A DNA stretch of 64,000 nucleotides from UBA1413 sp964650525 (GCA_964650525.1 CAZYUA010000007.1:1-64000); one strand, 5' to 3'. Positions 55,646-64,000 are shown, counted from the stretch's first letter. Translations and numbers: made by a program. The notes: generated by a model from the sequence alone, not told the origin.

Positions 55646-56494
55646 ATGCAGCCTACCCTGCAGACCATCAGAAAAGAACTGGCAGAATACTATCCGCCAC
55701 GGGAGATTGAAGGACTCATACAATGGATCTTTTTCTTCCTGTTCGGTTGGTCCCTGACCGATCTGGTGCTCCGGTCAGAAGAGCGGCTCAGCACCCGAAA
55801 CCGCCATACCATCCGGGAGGTTGTCCGCAGACTGCAGGAATATGAGCCGGTCCAGTACATCTTCGGGCAAACCAGTTTTGAAGGAATCCGTTTAAAGGTA
55901 AACCCTGCGGTGCTGATTCCCAGGCCGGAAACAGCAGAACTGACAAACCGGATTATCCGGGAAACCAGCCATCCAAACGGCAATATCCTGGATATCGGAA
56001 CCGGAAGCGGATGCATTGCCCTGGCTTTGAAACATTCACTCCCCGGGGCGACTGTCTCAGGTTGTGACTATCTGGAAGAGATTGTAGCCCTGGCCAGGGA
56101 AAACGCATCGCTGAACCACCTGGAGGTCTCTTTTTGGGTTGCTGACATTCTTCGTTGGGAAGAGTACCCGGATTGGCAACATCCCGACATCATCGTAAGT
56201 AACCCGCCTTACATTACGGAAGAAGAAAAAAAGAGCATGAAGAAAAATGTTCTCGGGTATGAGCCGGCCGCTGCCCTGTTCGTGCCAGGGGAAGATCCCT
56301 TGCTTTTTTACCGCACGATCCTGCTTTTTGCCCGTCAATGGATGAACCCGGGAGGAGAACTCTACTTTGAAATCAACGAGCAGTACGGTGCCGAAGTGCA
56401 ATCGTTGCTTCGGATGATGGGGTTTGTTGAAGCCGGAATCGAAAACGACCTGAATGGCAAACCAAGAATGGCCAAAGGGTTAAAACCCGGGTAA
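55646..56494 (+). CDS. prmC: Release-factor glutamine methyltransferase
   Basis: 282 residues. Methylates the glutamine of the GGQ motif in RF1 and RF2. The SAM loop is DIGTGSGCIALALK (near residue 113) and the catalytic NPPY is N186-P-P-Y189 in DIIVSNPPYIT. The N-terminal helical domain is present (KELAEYYPPREIEGL). Gap of 73 bases from the lipoprotein gene. Confidence 0.95.
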   Translation: MQPTLQTIRKELAEYYPPREIEGLIQWIFFFLFGWSLTDLVLRSEERLSTRNRHTIREVVRRLQEYEPVQYIFGQTSFEGIRLKVNPAVLIPRPETAELTNRIIRETSHPNGNILDIGTGSGCIALALKHSLPGATVSGCDYLEEIVALARENASLNHLEVSFWVADILRWEEYPDWQHPDIIVSNPPYITEEEKKSMKKNVLGYEPAAALFVPGEDPLLFYRTILLFARQWMNPGGELYFEINEQYGAEVQSLLRMMGFVEAGIENDLNGKPRMAKGLKPG

Positions 56495-56578
56495 CACAAA
56501 ATGGAGCGGAATGGAGAACTTCCGGTTCTCCATTTTATGTAAATTGCATGCGGTATCAAAAAAGGTAAAACAGATCCC

Positions 56579-57640
56579 TTGAAAAACCTTCTGAAAAATA
56601 TCGTGCTGGTTATCAACCTCATTGCAGCTGTTGCACTGATTGGGTCTTTTTTTCCGCAATTCATTCCGCCCGATAAATGGTGGGCCCCCTCGGTGCTGGG
56701 TTTGATTTTTCCCTATCTCGTTGCCCTGAACCTGCTGTTTCTGGTAGTGTGGTTGCTTGTTAAGCCTGTTTATATGCTCTTCCCGGGATTGGTGATCCTG
56801 GCGGGATGGGGAATGATCGCCCGGTTTATCCAGCTGAAAGGAAAGGAATCGAAAACCGCCGATTACACTCTCGTGTCTTACAATGTCAAAAATTTTGCCG
56901 GGACCGGGAGCAATCCGTCCCGCGAGCTGGCAGAGAGTATCAAAGGATACCTCCGGGAAAACGAACCGGACATCATCTGCCTGCAGGAGGTGAAATTGCG
57001 GACTCAGGCGGTATTCAACATCGAAGAAACCAAAAAAACCTTCAGCAAAATCAAACATTATCAATATGCCCGCTCGGGGAAAACCATGGGATCGGTAACC
57101 ATGACGCGTTTTCCCATTTCCAGGATGGAGGAGATACGGTTCGAAAACTCAGGGAATATAGCCATTTCGACCGATGTGGCCGATGGCCGGGACACCATCC
57201 GGATCTTCAATGTTCATCTGCAGTCGTACAAAATAGACCCCGACAAGTACGACATCATCGGATCCCCCGGAATTCCCGATAAAAGAAATATGCACGAATT
57301 CAGGGAGCTGTTCCGGAAATACAAAAAAGCGATGCAGATGCGCGCAATTCAGGCCAGGATCATCCGGGAAAAAATTGAACAGTCACCCTACCCGGTCATT
57401 GTTTGCGGGGACTTCAATGATACCCCTTCGTCGTATGCCTACAGGAAAACCAAAGGATCGCTGCTAGATGCCTTTGTTACGTCGGGAAAAGGAATCGGCC
57501 ATACCTATGTAGGGAAATTGCCTTCGTTCAGGATAGACTATATCTTTTTCAGCAAAGAATTCTCAGGATATAACTTCAAGATTCACGATTTTCGTTCAAG
57601 CGATCATCTGCCAATTTCCTGCGGACTGAAAAGGAATTAG
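56579..57640 (+). CDS. Membrane-anchored endonuclease/exonuclease/phosphatase-family protein
   Basis: 353 residues. No usable in-frame ATG exists upstream before a stop, so TTG 56579 is the likely start. Three membrane helices fill about residues 8-85; the rest is an EEP domain with YNVKNF, LQEVKLR (metal glutamate), HLQS, GDFNDTP and the C-terminal SSDHLPI. Family members cleave phosphodiesters or phosphomonoesters; the substrate here is not identifiable. The domain would face the cytoplasm or periplasm depending on helix orientation. Convergent with ribF, 11 bases apart. Confidence 0.85.
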   Translation: MKNLLKNIVLVINLIAAVALIGSFFPQFIPPDKWWAPSVLGLIFPYLVALNLLFLVVWLLVKPVYMLFPGLVILAGWGMIARFIQLKGKESKTADYTLVSYNVKNFAGTGSNPSRELAESIKGYLRENEPDIICLQEVKLRTQAVFNIEETKKTFSKIKHYQYARSGKTMGSVTMTRFPISRMEEIRFENSGNIAISTDVADGRDTIRIFNVHLQSYKIDPDKYDIIGSPGIPDKRNMHEFRELFRKYKKAMQMRAIQARIIREKIEQSPYPVIVCGDFNDTPSSYAYRKTKGSLLDAFVTSGKGIGHTYVGKLPSFRIDYIFFSKEFSGYNFKIHDFRSSDHLPISCGLKRN

Positions 57641-57651
57641 CGGGAAAACAG

Positions 57652-58587
57652 CTATCGGTTAAGAAGAATTTCCCTGGCAGCAATACGGTCCTGATGAAGC
57701 TGCCTGATCAGCGCTTCCTTGTCGGGGAATTTACATTCTTCCCTGATTTTTTCTATGAATTGGATGGTGATTTCCTGGTTGTACAAGGTACCATCGAAAT
57801 CAAAGATGTTGACTTCGATGCTTCTCTCATCGGCATTATGGGTAAAAGTAGGCCGGGTTCCGATATTCAGCATGCCCTGATACAGGAGTCCGGCAATGAG
57901 TACCCTGACAGCGTAGACACCATATCCGGGGATCAGCTTGGTTACTTCCTCTGCTTCAATATTGGCTGTGGGAAAGCCGATTTTCCTGCCTAACTGCGTG
58001 CCTTTTACGACCCTGCCATGCAAAGAGTAGGGATAGCCCAGGAAGCTGTTTGCCAAAGCCAGATTCCCGGCCTCGAGGGCTTCCCTGATCCGGGTGGAAC
58101 TGATTTCCACCTCATTGATTAACAAGACATCCAGGCGTTCAATTCTGAAATGGTAGCGGTCGGCGCATTTTTTCAGATATCCGAATCCTCCCTGCCGCTT
58201 TTTGCCGAATTTGTGGTCGTACCCGACCACCAGGCAGGCAGTTTTAAGTTTGCCCACAAGGATTTCCCTGACAAACCGGGCATAGGTGAGTTCCGCAAAA
58301 CTACGGGTAAAAGGAAAAACGATCAGATGGTCAACGTCTGTGTCTTCCAGCAGACGAATCTTCTCTTCCAGGGTGTTGATGAGTCTCAGATTATGTTCTT
58401 CCGGGGCCAGAACCTGCCGGGGATGCGGCTGAAAGGTGAAAATAACCGTCTCGCCACCTGTTTCAGCAGCAATTTCCCGCAGTCTGAGCAGTACTTTTCT
58501 GTGGCCAAGGTGTACCCCGTCGAAAGTACCGATGGTTACAACCGGGTTGTGAGCATGAAAATTGTCAAGCGAGTTATAGACTTTCAC
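57652..58587 (-). CDS. ribF: Bifunctional riboflavin kinase / FAD synthetase
   Basis: About 311 residues from GTG 58587 (VKVYNSLDNF), which matches the family N-terminus. A longer frame to 58662 exists but its extra 25 residues are unlike RibF and include the candidate promoter, so the GTG is preferred. FAD synthetase half: VTIGTFDGVHLGH (about 16) and EVEISSTRIREAL. Riboflavin kinase half: GRVVKGTQLGRKIGFPTANI and the ANI/GVYAVRV barrel (about 185-305). Makes FMN and FAD. Divergent from the lipoprotein gene. Confidence 0.95.
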   Translation of the reverse strand: MKVYNSLDNFHAHNPVVTIGTFDGVHLGHRKVLLRLREIAAETGGETVIFTFQPHPRQVLAPEEHNLRLINTLEEKIRLLEDTDVDHLIVFPFTRSFAELTYARFVREILVGKLKTACLVVGYDHKFGKKRQGGFGYLKKCADRYHFRIERLDVLLINEVEISSTRIREALEAGNLALANSFLGYPYSLHGRVVKGTQLGRKIGFPTANIEAEEVTKLIPGYGVYAVRVLIAGLLYQGMLNIGTRPTFTHNADERSIEVNIFDFDGTLYNQEITIQFIEKIREECKFPDKEALIRQLHQDRIAAREILLNR

Positions 58588-58606
58588 GTACCTAAAATCA
58601 TGGATC

Positions 58607-58637
58607 CAAAAGTATAAAATAATTATCTTCGCACCAG
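58607..58637 (-). promoter_or_regulatory. Promoter of ribF
   Basis: TACTTTTG (complement of 58607-58614) with CTG (complement of 58635-58637) 20 bases upstream. It would start the mRNA near 58600, inside the longer reading frame, which supports the GTG start at 58587. Confidence 0.5.
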
Positions 58638-58691
58638 AATTAACAGAACCATTGGAATTCATTCTGTTAAATCATGCATATACAGACGGGA

Positions 58692-59843
58692 ATGAAGAGG
58701 ATTTATATTATAACTATTTGTTTAATTTCAATTTTCCTTTCCGGGTGCCATAAGGTGGAACAATTCGGGTTAAAAGGGAAGATTACCAATGCAGCCGGGA
58801 AAAAGCTCTACCTGGAAGAATTACTGGTGACCAGTATCCGTCCGGTTGATTCAGTGAAAATCAGGCAGAATGGTGAATTCTCTTTTCGGCACCACGTGGG
58901 TATACCCACTTTTTTCCTGTTGAAGCTTTCAGAGAATAATTTTATTACCCTGCTGATCGATTCAGCAGAAAATGTTGTAGTGCACGCCGATGCCATCAAT
59001 TTCACCCGGGACTATCTGGTAGAAGGCTCTCCCGGATCCCTGTTGGTGCAGGAGTTAAATAACCGGCTGAATGCGACCAAGGAAAAGCTGGATTCGATAT
59101 CGTCGCTTGCCACTCTCTATTCAGACAATCCGGATATAGAAGCGCTGAAATCGGGCTGGAACAAAGCGTACGAAGAAATTGTACAGGAGCAGATCAATTA
59201 TTCAACGGCCTTTGTGTCGGAACATCCTTTTTCCATGGCCAGTGTACTGGCTTTGTATCAGAAATTCAACGATGAGAACTATATAGTCCGCGACCTGCAG
59301 GCATTGAGAATTGCTGCCTCAGCGCTGAACTCCCTGTATCCCGGCTCAGACCATGTTAAGGCACTTTACCAGAACACCCTGCAACTTATTGCCCGCGAAA
59401 GGGCAGGAAAAGTTAAGCAGATCATTCAGGATGCAGGCCAGAACAGTCCTGAAATCATCCTGCCAAATCCGGCAGGGAAGGAAATCGCACTGTCTTCCTT
59501 CCGGGGGAAAGTGGTATTGGTCCATTTCTGGTCGGCAGCAAACCAGGATTCAAGAATCGTCAATCCTGTCTTGGCAGAAATATACCTGAAATATCAGAAC
59601 AAGGGATTTGAGATATACCAGGTCAGCGTTGACAGCGATCGTGCCCTGTGGACTGAAGCCATCGAAGAAGACGGTTTAACCTGGACCAATGTCGGCGACA
59701 TGGCAGGCAGCGGTAAAGCTGTAATCAGCTATAACATCCAGGCAATTCCCTACAATTACCTGCTTGACAGGGAGGGTAATGTAATAGCCAAAAATCTTCT
59801 GGGCCCTTCTCTCGACAAAACGTTATCACGTTTGCTGAAATGA
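58692..59843 (+). CDS. TlpA-like thioredoxin-fold lipoprotein lacking the CxxC motif
   Basis: 383 residues from ATG 58692, which begins a lipoprotein signal (MKRIYIITICLISIFLSGC). An N-terminal DUF4369-type domain (about 20-110) and a helical linker precede a thioredoxin fold (about 255-380). Canonical FWAxWCxxC reads F-W280-S-A-A-N284-Q-D-S287, so both redox cysteines are replaced by Asn and Ser. The cis-proline loop (IQAIPYNYLLD) remains. It cannot do disulfide chemistry and may be a binding protein. Starts a three-gene run with lpxH-like and KAS III-like genes. Confidence 0.85.
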   Translation: MKRIYIITICLISIFLSGCHKVEQFGLKGKITNAAGKKLYLEELLVTSIRPVDSVKIRQNGEFSFRHHVGIPTFFLLKLSENNFITLLIDSAENVVVHADAINFTRDYLVEGSPGSLLVQELNNRLNATKEKLDSISSLATLYSDNPDIEALKSGWNKAYEEIVQEQINYSTAFVSEHPFSMASVLALYQKFNDENYIVRDLQALRIAASALNSLYPGSDHVKALYQNTLQLIARERAGKVKQIIQDAGQNSPEIILPNPAGKEIALSSFRGKVVLVHFWSAANQDSRIVNPVLAEIYLKYQNKGFEIYQVSVDSDRALWTEAIEEDGLTWTNVGDMAGSGKAVISYNIQAIPYNYLLDREGNVIAKNLLGPSLDKTLSRLLK

Positions 59844-59873
59844 GCCCGGCTGCGGATATCTTACTGCAGGGAG

Positions 59874-60668
59874 TTGCCGTTTTCAGAAAGGATCTTTAAT
59901 TTCAGGAATTTGGAAAGAAGGAAGAATATATATTTTGTTTCAGATGTTCACCTGGGGGCTCCGACGTTGACCAACAACAAAGAGCGGGAACGGCTGTTCG
60001 GAAGATGGCTGGAAGAGATCAGGCACGATGCTGCCGCGATATTTCTGATGGGCGACATTTTTGATTTCTGGTTTGAATATAAAAAGGTGGTTCCCCGGGG
60101 TTTTACCAGAATTCTGGGCAAAATAGCCGAATGTACAGACCAGGGGATTCCCGTTCATTTTTTTACGGGGAACCACGACCTGTGGGTTTTCGATTATCTT
60201 CCCTCTGAAACGGGTGTTATCATGCACTACGAGCCCTTCCGGACTGAGTATGGAGGCAGGCGTTTTTTTCTGGCCCATGGCGACGGACTGGATGCAGGAG
60301 ACAAAGGATATCTGTTTGTAAAAAAGATCTTTACCAGCAAATGCCTTCAATGGTTCTTCACAAAGATCCATCCCGATCTGGGAATTAAACTGGCTCACAC
60401 ATGGTCGAAGAGCAGCCGGCTGGCTAAGACAGGCACGGAGAATGCGTTCCGGGGTGAGGAGGAAGGCATTTATCGGTATGCCCTATCGATTCTTAAGAAC
60501 GAGCAGGTCGATTATTTTATTTTCGGGCACCGGCACCGTTTAACCGACATGGCAATTTCAGACAAAAGCAGGTTTATCCTGTTGGGTGAATGGATAAAAA
60601 CATTTTCTTTCGGTGTATTTGACGGGGAGAGCTTTCGCCTGAAAAAATACAGCCCTGTTGAAGAGTAA
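59874..60668 (+). CDS. LpxH-type UDP-2,3-diacylglucosamine diphosphatase
   Basis: 264 residues if TTG 59874 is the start; a TTG at 59910 is also possible, and no ATG is nearby. Calcineurin-like phosphoesterase with metal motifs SDVHLG, GDIFDFW, GNHDLW, AHGDG and GHRHR in order. In lipid A synthesis LpxH removes UMP from UDP-2,3-diacylglucosamine. The spread of motifs matches the Bacteroidota LpxH-like group. Gap of 30 bases after the TlpA-like gene and 17 bases before the KAS III-like gene. Confidence 0.87.
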   Translation: MPFSERIFNFRNLERRKNIYFVSDVHLGAPTLTNNKERERLFGRWLEEIRHDAAAIFLMGDIFDFWFEYKKVVPRGFTRILGKIAECTDQGIPVHFFTGNHDLWVFDYLPSETGVIMHYEPFRTEYGGRRFFLAHGDGLDAGDKGYLFVKKIFTSKCLQWFFTKIHPDLGIKLAHTWSKSSRLAKTGTENAFRGEEEGIYRYALSILKNEQVDYFIFGHRHRLTDMAISDKSRFILLGEWIKTFSFGVFDGESFRLKKYSPVEE

Positions 60669-60685
60669 GTTCAACACCTGCAGCA

Positions 60686-61768
60686 ATGAATAAACAGCGC
60701 TATTCCATCATAACCGGTTCAGGAAGTTACATTCCGCCTGTCCACATTCCCAACGACTATTTTTCCGGTCATCGGTTTTATGATCCTGCGACCCGGTTGC
60801 CGTTGGACAGGGAGAATCAGGAGATTATAGAGAAGTTCAGGGAGATCACCCAAATTGAGGAACGGCGGCACTGCACACCCTCCGAAACTACCTCAGTTTT
60901 AGGATACGAGGCCTCCCGGGAGGCTCTGGCTTCCTCGGGTGTTGATCCTGAAAGTCTCGATTTCATAATTGCCGGACACAATTTCGGGGATATGCAGCAG
61001 AACAATACCCGTACCGAAATGGTTCCCTGCATTGCTGCACGGATCAAGCAGCAGTTGGGAATCAGGAATCCCTGCCTGTTTGCGCACGATGTGATTGCCG
61101 GTTGTCCTGGCTGGGTGCAGGCGCTGATTGTCGCTGACCTGTACCTTAAGAGTGGCCAGTATCAAAGGGGGCTGGTTGTGGGTGCCGATGTCAACAGCCG
61201 CGTTGCTGATCCTTACGACCGTGACGCCATGTTGTTTGCCGACGGAGCCGGGGCGGTGATCGTTGAAGCCACTGAATCGGACAGGCCCGTAGGGATCCTG
61301 TCTCATGCGGTCCAGACAGATGCCGGCGAAGCCGGCTATCTGAAAATGGACCGGTCATTAAATCCAGGGTACGAAAATGACGATCTCTTCATCCGGATGC
61401 AGGGGCATAAAGTGTATGTTTATGCCCTGACCAACGTTCCCAAAGTGGTTAAGCGCAGTTTGCAACTGGCAGGACTCACCCTCACCGATGTCAGCAAAGT
61501 ACTGATCCATCAGGCCAACGAAAAAATGGATCAGGCCATCCTGGAAAGGGTGTTCCGGTTATACAAAATCAAGGAGGTACCCGGGGGAATTATGCCCATG
61601 ACCATCCGGTATCTTGGGAATTCCTCTGCAGCCACCATTCCAACCCTGTACGACCTCATCGCAAAAGAAAAAATGGAGGGACACCGTTTTCGCACCGGGG
61701 ATGTACTTCTTTTTACATCGGTGGGGGCAGGCATGATCATCAATTCGGTGGTTTATAAAATACCCTGA
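60686..61768 (+). CDS. 3-oxoacyl-ACP synthase III family protein
   Basis: 360 residues, slightly longer than E. coli FabH (317). The thiolase-fold triad is complete: C140 in AGCPGWVQA, H275 in LIHQANEKMD and N312 in YLGNSSAATIPT. It would condense an acyl-CoA or acyl-ACP with malonyl-ACP to start or extend a chain. The N-terminal segment with DPATRLPLDRENQEI is an insertion seen in FabH-like paralogues, so it may serve a specialised lipid rather than general fatty acid synthesis. Third gene of the TlpA-LpxH run. Confidence 0.88.
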   Translation: MNKQRYSIITGSGSYIPPVHIPNDYFSGHRFYDPATRLPLDRENQEIIEKFREITQIEERRHCTPSETTSVLGYEASREALASSGVDPESLDFIIAGHNFGDMQQNNTRTEMVPCIAARIKQQLGIRNPCLFAHDVIAGCPGWVQALIVADLYLKSGQYQRGLVVGADVNSRVADPYDRDAMLFADGAGAVIVEATESDRPVGILSHAVQTDAGEAGYLKMDRSLNPGYENDDLFIRMQGHKVYVYALTNVPKVVKRSLQLAGLTLTDVSKVLIHQANEKMDQAILERVFRLYKIKEVPGGIMPMTIRYLGNSSAATIPTLYDLIAKEKMEGHRFRTGDVLLFTSVGAGMIINSVVYKIP

Positions 61769-61776
61769 CCGGAAGC

Positions 61777-61818
61777 GGTATTTCTCCGGAGGAGGAGTAC
61801 CTGCCTATATGAAATACC
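61777..61818. terminator. Candidate bidirectional terminator between KAS III-like gene and clpX
   Basis: GGTATTTC (61777-61784) pairs with GAAATACC (61811-61818) around a 26-base loop containing its own CTCCGGAG palindrome. It sits in the 75-base gap of two convergent genes. No clear T run, so strength is doubtful. Confidence 0.3.
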
Positions 61819-61843
61819 ACCGGAAAAAAGGAGATCGGGTGTG

Positions 61844-63076
61844 CTAACCTGCCTTTAAGCGGCTAAACCCCGTCTGGACCAGTTTTTCCTTGGCATACTT
61901 CCGGGTAATCCGGAGGGACTTTACCTGTTGCGAAGGAGCATGAAACATGGCGTCGTTCATAATTGTTTCACAGATGGAGCGAAGGCCCCGGGCGCCCAGT
62001 TTAAATTCCACCGCCTTTTCAACCATAAAGGAGAGAGCCTCCTCGTCGAAAGTCAGGGCAATACCGTCGAGTTCGAAAAGCTTGACATACTGTTTTGTGA
62101 GGGCATTCCTGGGTTCGGTCAGGATCTTCCTCAGGGTCTCTTTATCCAGCGGCTCCAGATAGGTAAGCACAGGAAGCCTTCCGATGATCTCCGGGATCAT
62201 GCCGAAAGCCTTGAGATCCTGTGGAGATATATATTGAAGCAGGTTTTCCCTTTCGATGCGGTCGGCATCCCTGGCCGCACTGTATCCAATTACTTTGGTG
62301 TTTAGTCTTTGGGCAATTTTCTTTTCTATTCCATCGTAGGCACCGCCACAAATGAAAAGGATGTTTTTGGTGTTGACGGCGATCATTTTTTGTTCCGGAT
62401 GTTTTCTTCCCCCCTGTGGAGGGACGTTCACTACCGAACCTTCCAGGAGTTTCAGCAGTCCCTGTTGGACCCCTTCACCAGAGACATCGCGTGTGATGGA
62501 AGGATTATCCCCTTTTCTGGCAATCTTATCGATTTCATCGATGAACACAATGCCCCGTTCGGCCGCTTCCACGTTATAGTCGGCCACTTGCAGCAAACGG
62601 GTAAGCAGGCTTTCGATATCCTCGCCCACATAACCGGCTTCGGTGAGTACCGTTGCATCTACAATGGTGAAAGGAACATGGAGCATCCGGGCAATGGTCC
62701 GGGCCAGGAGCGTTTTTCCGGTTCCGGTCTCTCCCACCAGGATAATGTTTGATTTTTCGATTTCGGTTTCATCCTCCCCGACGCGCTGTGTCAACCGCTT
62801 ATAATGGTTGTATACTGCCACGGCAATAACCTGCTTGGCATGATCCTGGCCGATGACGTACTGGTCGAGAAAATGCTTAATCTCAAGAGGTTTCAGCAAT
62901 TTGACACCCCCGAGATCAAAGGCACCCTCCTTTTTCTGTTCCTCCTGGATGATCGCATGGGCCTGTTCCGCACAACGGTCACAAATATGACCATCAATCC
63001 CTGCAATCAGCAGGTTGACATCTCTTTTCTCACGTCCGCAGAAAGAACACCGGTTTGGATTTCCTTTTGTTGCCAT
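61844..63076 (-). CDS. clpX: ATP-dependent Clp protease unfoldase ClpX
   Basis: 410 residues from ATG 63076 (MATKGNPNRCSFCGREK), one base after the clpP stop; the ATG at 63109 would overlap clpP and adds unrelated residues. N-terminal zinc-binding domain with CSFC and CDRC, AAA+ Walker A GETGTGKTLLAR, Walker B FIDEIDKIA, sensor and C-terminal small domain. Delivers unfolded substrates to ClpP. Last gene of the tig-clpP-clpX cluster. Confidence 0.98.
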   Translation of the reverse strand: MATKGNPNRCSFCGREKRDVNLLIAGIDGHICDRCAEQAHAIIQEEQKKEGAFDLGGVKLLKPLEIKHFLDQYVIGQDHAKQVIAVAVYNHYKRLTQRVGEDETEIEKSNIILVGETGTGKTLLARTIARMLHVPFTIVDATVLTEAGYVGEDIESLLTRLLQVADYNVEAAERGIVFIDEIDKIARKGDNPSITRDVSGEGVQQGLLKLLEGSVVNVPPQGGRKHPEQKMIAVNTKNILFICGGAYDGIEKKIAQRLNTKVIGYSAARDADRIERENLLQYISPQDLKAFGMIPEIIGRLPVLTYLEPLDKETLRKILTEPRNALTKQYVKLFELDGIALTFDEEALSFMVEKAVEFKLGARGLRSICETIMNDAMFHAPSQQVKSLRITRKYAKEKLVQTGFSRLKAG

Positions 63077-63077
63077 C

Positions 63078-63755
63078 CTATTTTCCGTTTCGGACAAGGA
63101 TTTCATCAATCATTCCGTAATCTACCGCTTCCTGTGAGGTCATCCAATAATCCCTGTCTGAATCCGTTTCAACCTGTTCCGGGCTTTTACCGGTATGAAA
63201 GGCAATGATCTTAAAAAGTTCCTTTTTGATTTTGACAATTTCCCGGGCTGTAATTTCGATATCAGAGGCTGTGCCGGAAGCTCCCCCCATGGGCTGGTGG
63301 ATCATTATCCGGGAATGCTGCAGTGCCGACCGCTTTCCTTTGGTTCCTGCAGTCAGCAATATTGCCCCCATAGAAGCCGCCATTCCGGTGCAGATGGTAG
63401 AAACATTGGCCGTAATGTACTGCATGGTGTCGTAAATGCCCAGCCCTGCATACACCGACCCTCCGGGAGTGTTGAAGTAGACCTGAATGTCTTTTTTGGG
63501 ATCGGTAGACTCCAGGAACAGCAGTTGCGCCTGAATAATATTCGCTACCGTATCGTCGATCGGAACTCCCAAAAAGATAATCCTGTCCATCATCAACCGC
63601 GAAAACACATCCATGGAGGCCACATTCAGCTGCCTTTCCTCAATGATAGTGGGTGAAATGTAGTAGTTCTGCGACGATGTATAGCCATGCAGGGTGAGAC
63701 TGCTGATTCCGGCATGCTTCAGGGCATACCGGCTGAAATCGTTGTTCCGTTCCAT
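63078..63755 (-). CDS. clpP: ATP-dependent Clp protease proteolytic subunit
   Basis: 225 residues. Catalytic triad S128 (TGMAASMGAI), H153 (RIMIHQPMGG), D202 (SDRDYWM). An N-terminal ~30-residue extension before the conserved core is typical and is removed on maturation in relatives. A strong Shine-Dalgarno, unusual for Bacteroidota, lies upstream, and a -7 box lies between tig and clpP. Works with ClpX encoded one base downstream. Confidence 0.98.
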   Translation of the reverse strand: MERNNDFSRYALKHAGISSLTLHGYTSSQNYYISPTIIEERQLNVASMDVFSRLMMDRIIFLGVPIDDTVANIIQAQLLFLESTDPKKDIQVYFNTPGGSVYAGLGIYDTMQYITANVSTICTGMAASMGAILLTAGTKGKRSALQHSRIMIHQPMGGASGTASDIEITAREIVKIKKELFKIIAFHTGKSPEQVETDSDRDYWMTSQEAVDYGMIDEILVRNGK

Positions 63756-63761
63756 GGTTAT

Positions 63762-63768
63762 CCTCCTT
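63762..63768 (-). promoter_or_regulatory. Strong Shine-Dalgarno of clpP
   Basis: AAGGAGG on the minus strand, 6 nt before the clpP ATG. Most genes in this window have no such match. Confidence 0.7.
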
Positions 63769-63806
63769 GTAAATGGTTGTTCATTGATCTTACTATTGGC
63801 AGATTA

Positions 63807-63814
63807 CAAAGTTA
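63807..63814 (-). promoter_or_regulatory. -7 box between tig and clpP
   Basis: TAACTTTG on the minus strand, perfect TAnnTTTG, 51 bases before the clpP ATG; no TTG at the right distance. It may give clpPX a promoter separate from tig. Confidence 0.3.
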
Positions 63815-63829
63815 TAAAAGATTACCGTT

Positions 63830-64000
63830 TTATTCCTCACTTTCTGCCGGGATACCCGCCAGGCTTTTAAATTCATCGACCGTAACTTCCTTTTCAGCGA
63901 TCGTTCCCTTTTCTTTGGCCAGTTCAACGACTTTCCCCTCCAGTATTTGCCTGATGATTCTTTCCCGGTCCTCTTCTTTTTCGGTCAATTTGCCGGCATA
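63830..64000 (-). CDS. tig: Trigger factor, C-terminal end (partial)
   Basis: The last 56 codons are in the window and the gene continues past position 64000. The visible part ends in EKEVTVDEFKSLAGIPAESEE, and the preceding helix RIIRQILEGKVVELAKEKG matches the C-terminal arm of trigger factor. Location directly before clpP-clpX is the conserved order. Ribosome-associated chaperone and prolyl isomerase. Confidence 0.85.
   Translation of the reverse strand, partial: YAGKLTEKEEDRERIIRQILEGKVVELAKEKGTIAEKEVTVDEFKSLAGIPAESEE

Noticed and set aside
1..64000. tRNA, rRNA, riboswitch, CRISPR or prophage genes
   Set aside because: I scanned the intergenic gaps and saw no cloverleaf, spaced repeat array, rRNA text or integrase/transposase. 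A covariance-model search would be decisive.

Overview
The window is a stretch of chromosome from a member of the Bacteroidota. The evidence is a 2514-residue SprA (the outer-membrane translocon of the type IX secretion system), a type IX sorting-domain fragment, DUF4369-type TlpA-like and other lipoproteins, and many perfect Bacteroidota promoter boxes (TAnnTTTG, several with TTG 19-21 nt upstream). Most genes are housekeeping. No tRNA, rRNA, CRISPR array, prophage or transposase gene was recognised.

Layout. 1-4.4 kb, minus strand: a 3'-truncated lysine-2,3-aminomutase-like radical SAM gene, a two-gene DUF39/NIL-ferredoxin operon (sulfide-dependent homocysteine synthesis) and an outer-membrane barrel protein. 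4.4-15.3 kb: an M16 peptidase, a nucleoside transporter with a DUF151 nuclease-like protein, rplU-rpmA, serS, lipB and gdhA, then a lipoprotein gene that runs antisense into the gdhA 3' end. 15.6-21.8 kb: a MacAB/TolC-like export operon with two paralogous permeases. 21.9-28.7 kb: lipoprotein, YihY-type membrane protein, DUF4783 protein, then rlmH, a very large multi-pass sensor histidine kinase and a phosphoribosyltransferase packed together. 28.8-36 kb, minus strand: two rhomboid proteases, mutL, a tail-anchored small protein, der, era and a G3E GTPase. 36-45.5 kb: a PurF-like protein lacking the catalytic cysteine, the type IX fragment, gltX, a GT-C/TPR membrane protein, a secreted pectinesterase, kbl and mqnC. 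45.6-57.6 kb: a perfect 48-bp palindrome, then pdxA-ruvA-sprA-lipoprotein-prmC-endonuclease/phosphatase-family gene. 57.6-64 kb: ribF, a redox-dead TlpA-like lipoprotein, lpxH-like phosphatase, KAS III-like synthase, and the clpX-clpP-tig cluster cut by the window end.

Metabolic picture: menaquinone by the futalosine route (mqnC), homocysteine from aspartate semialdehyde and sulfide, NADP-type glutamate dehydrogenase and lipoate attachment suggest an anaerobic or micro-oxic lifestyle; this is inference. The points most worth a second look are the Ser-for-Cys PurF paralogue, the 48-bp palindrome, the hairpin and tandem repeats between the two MacB-type permeases, the rlmH-kinase-phosphoribosyltransferase operon, the changed MutL metal-binding motif, and the operator-like direct repeats upstream of the PurF paralogue.
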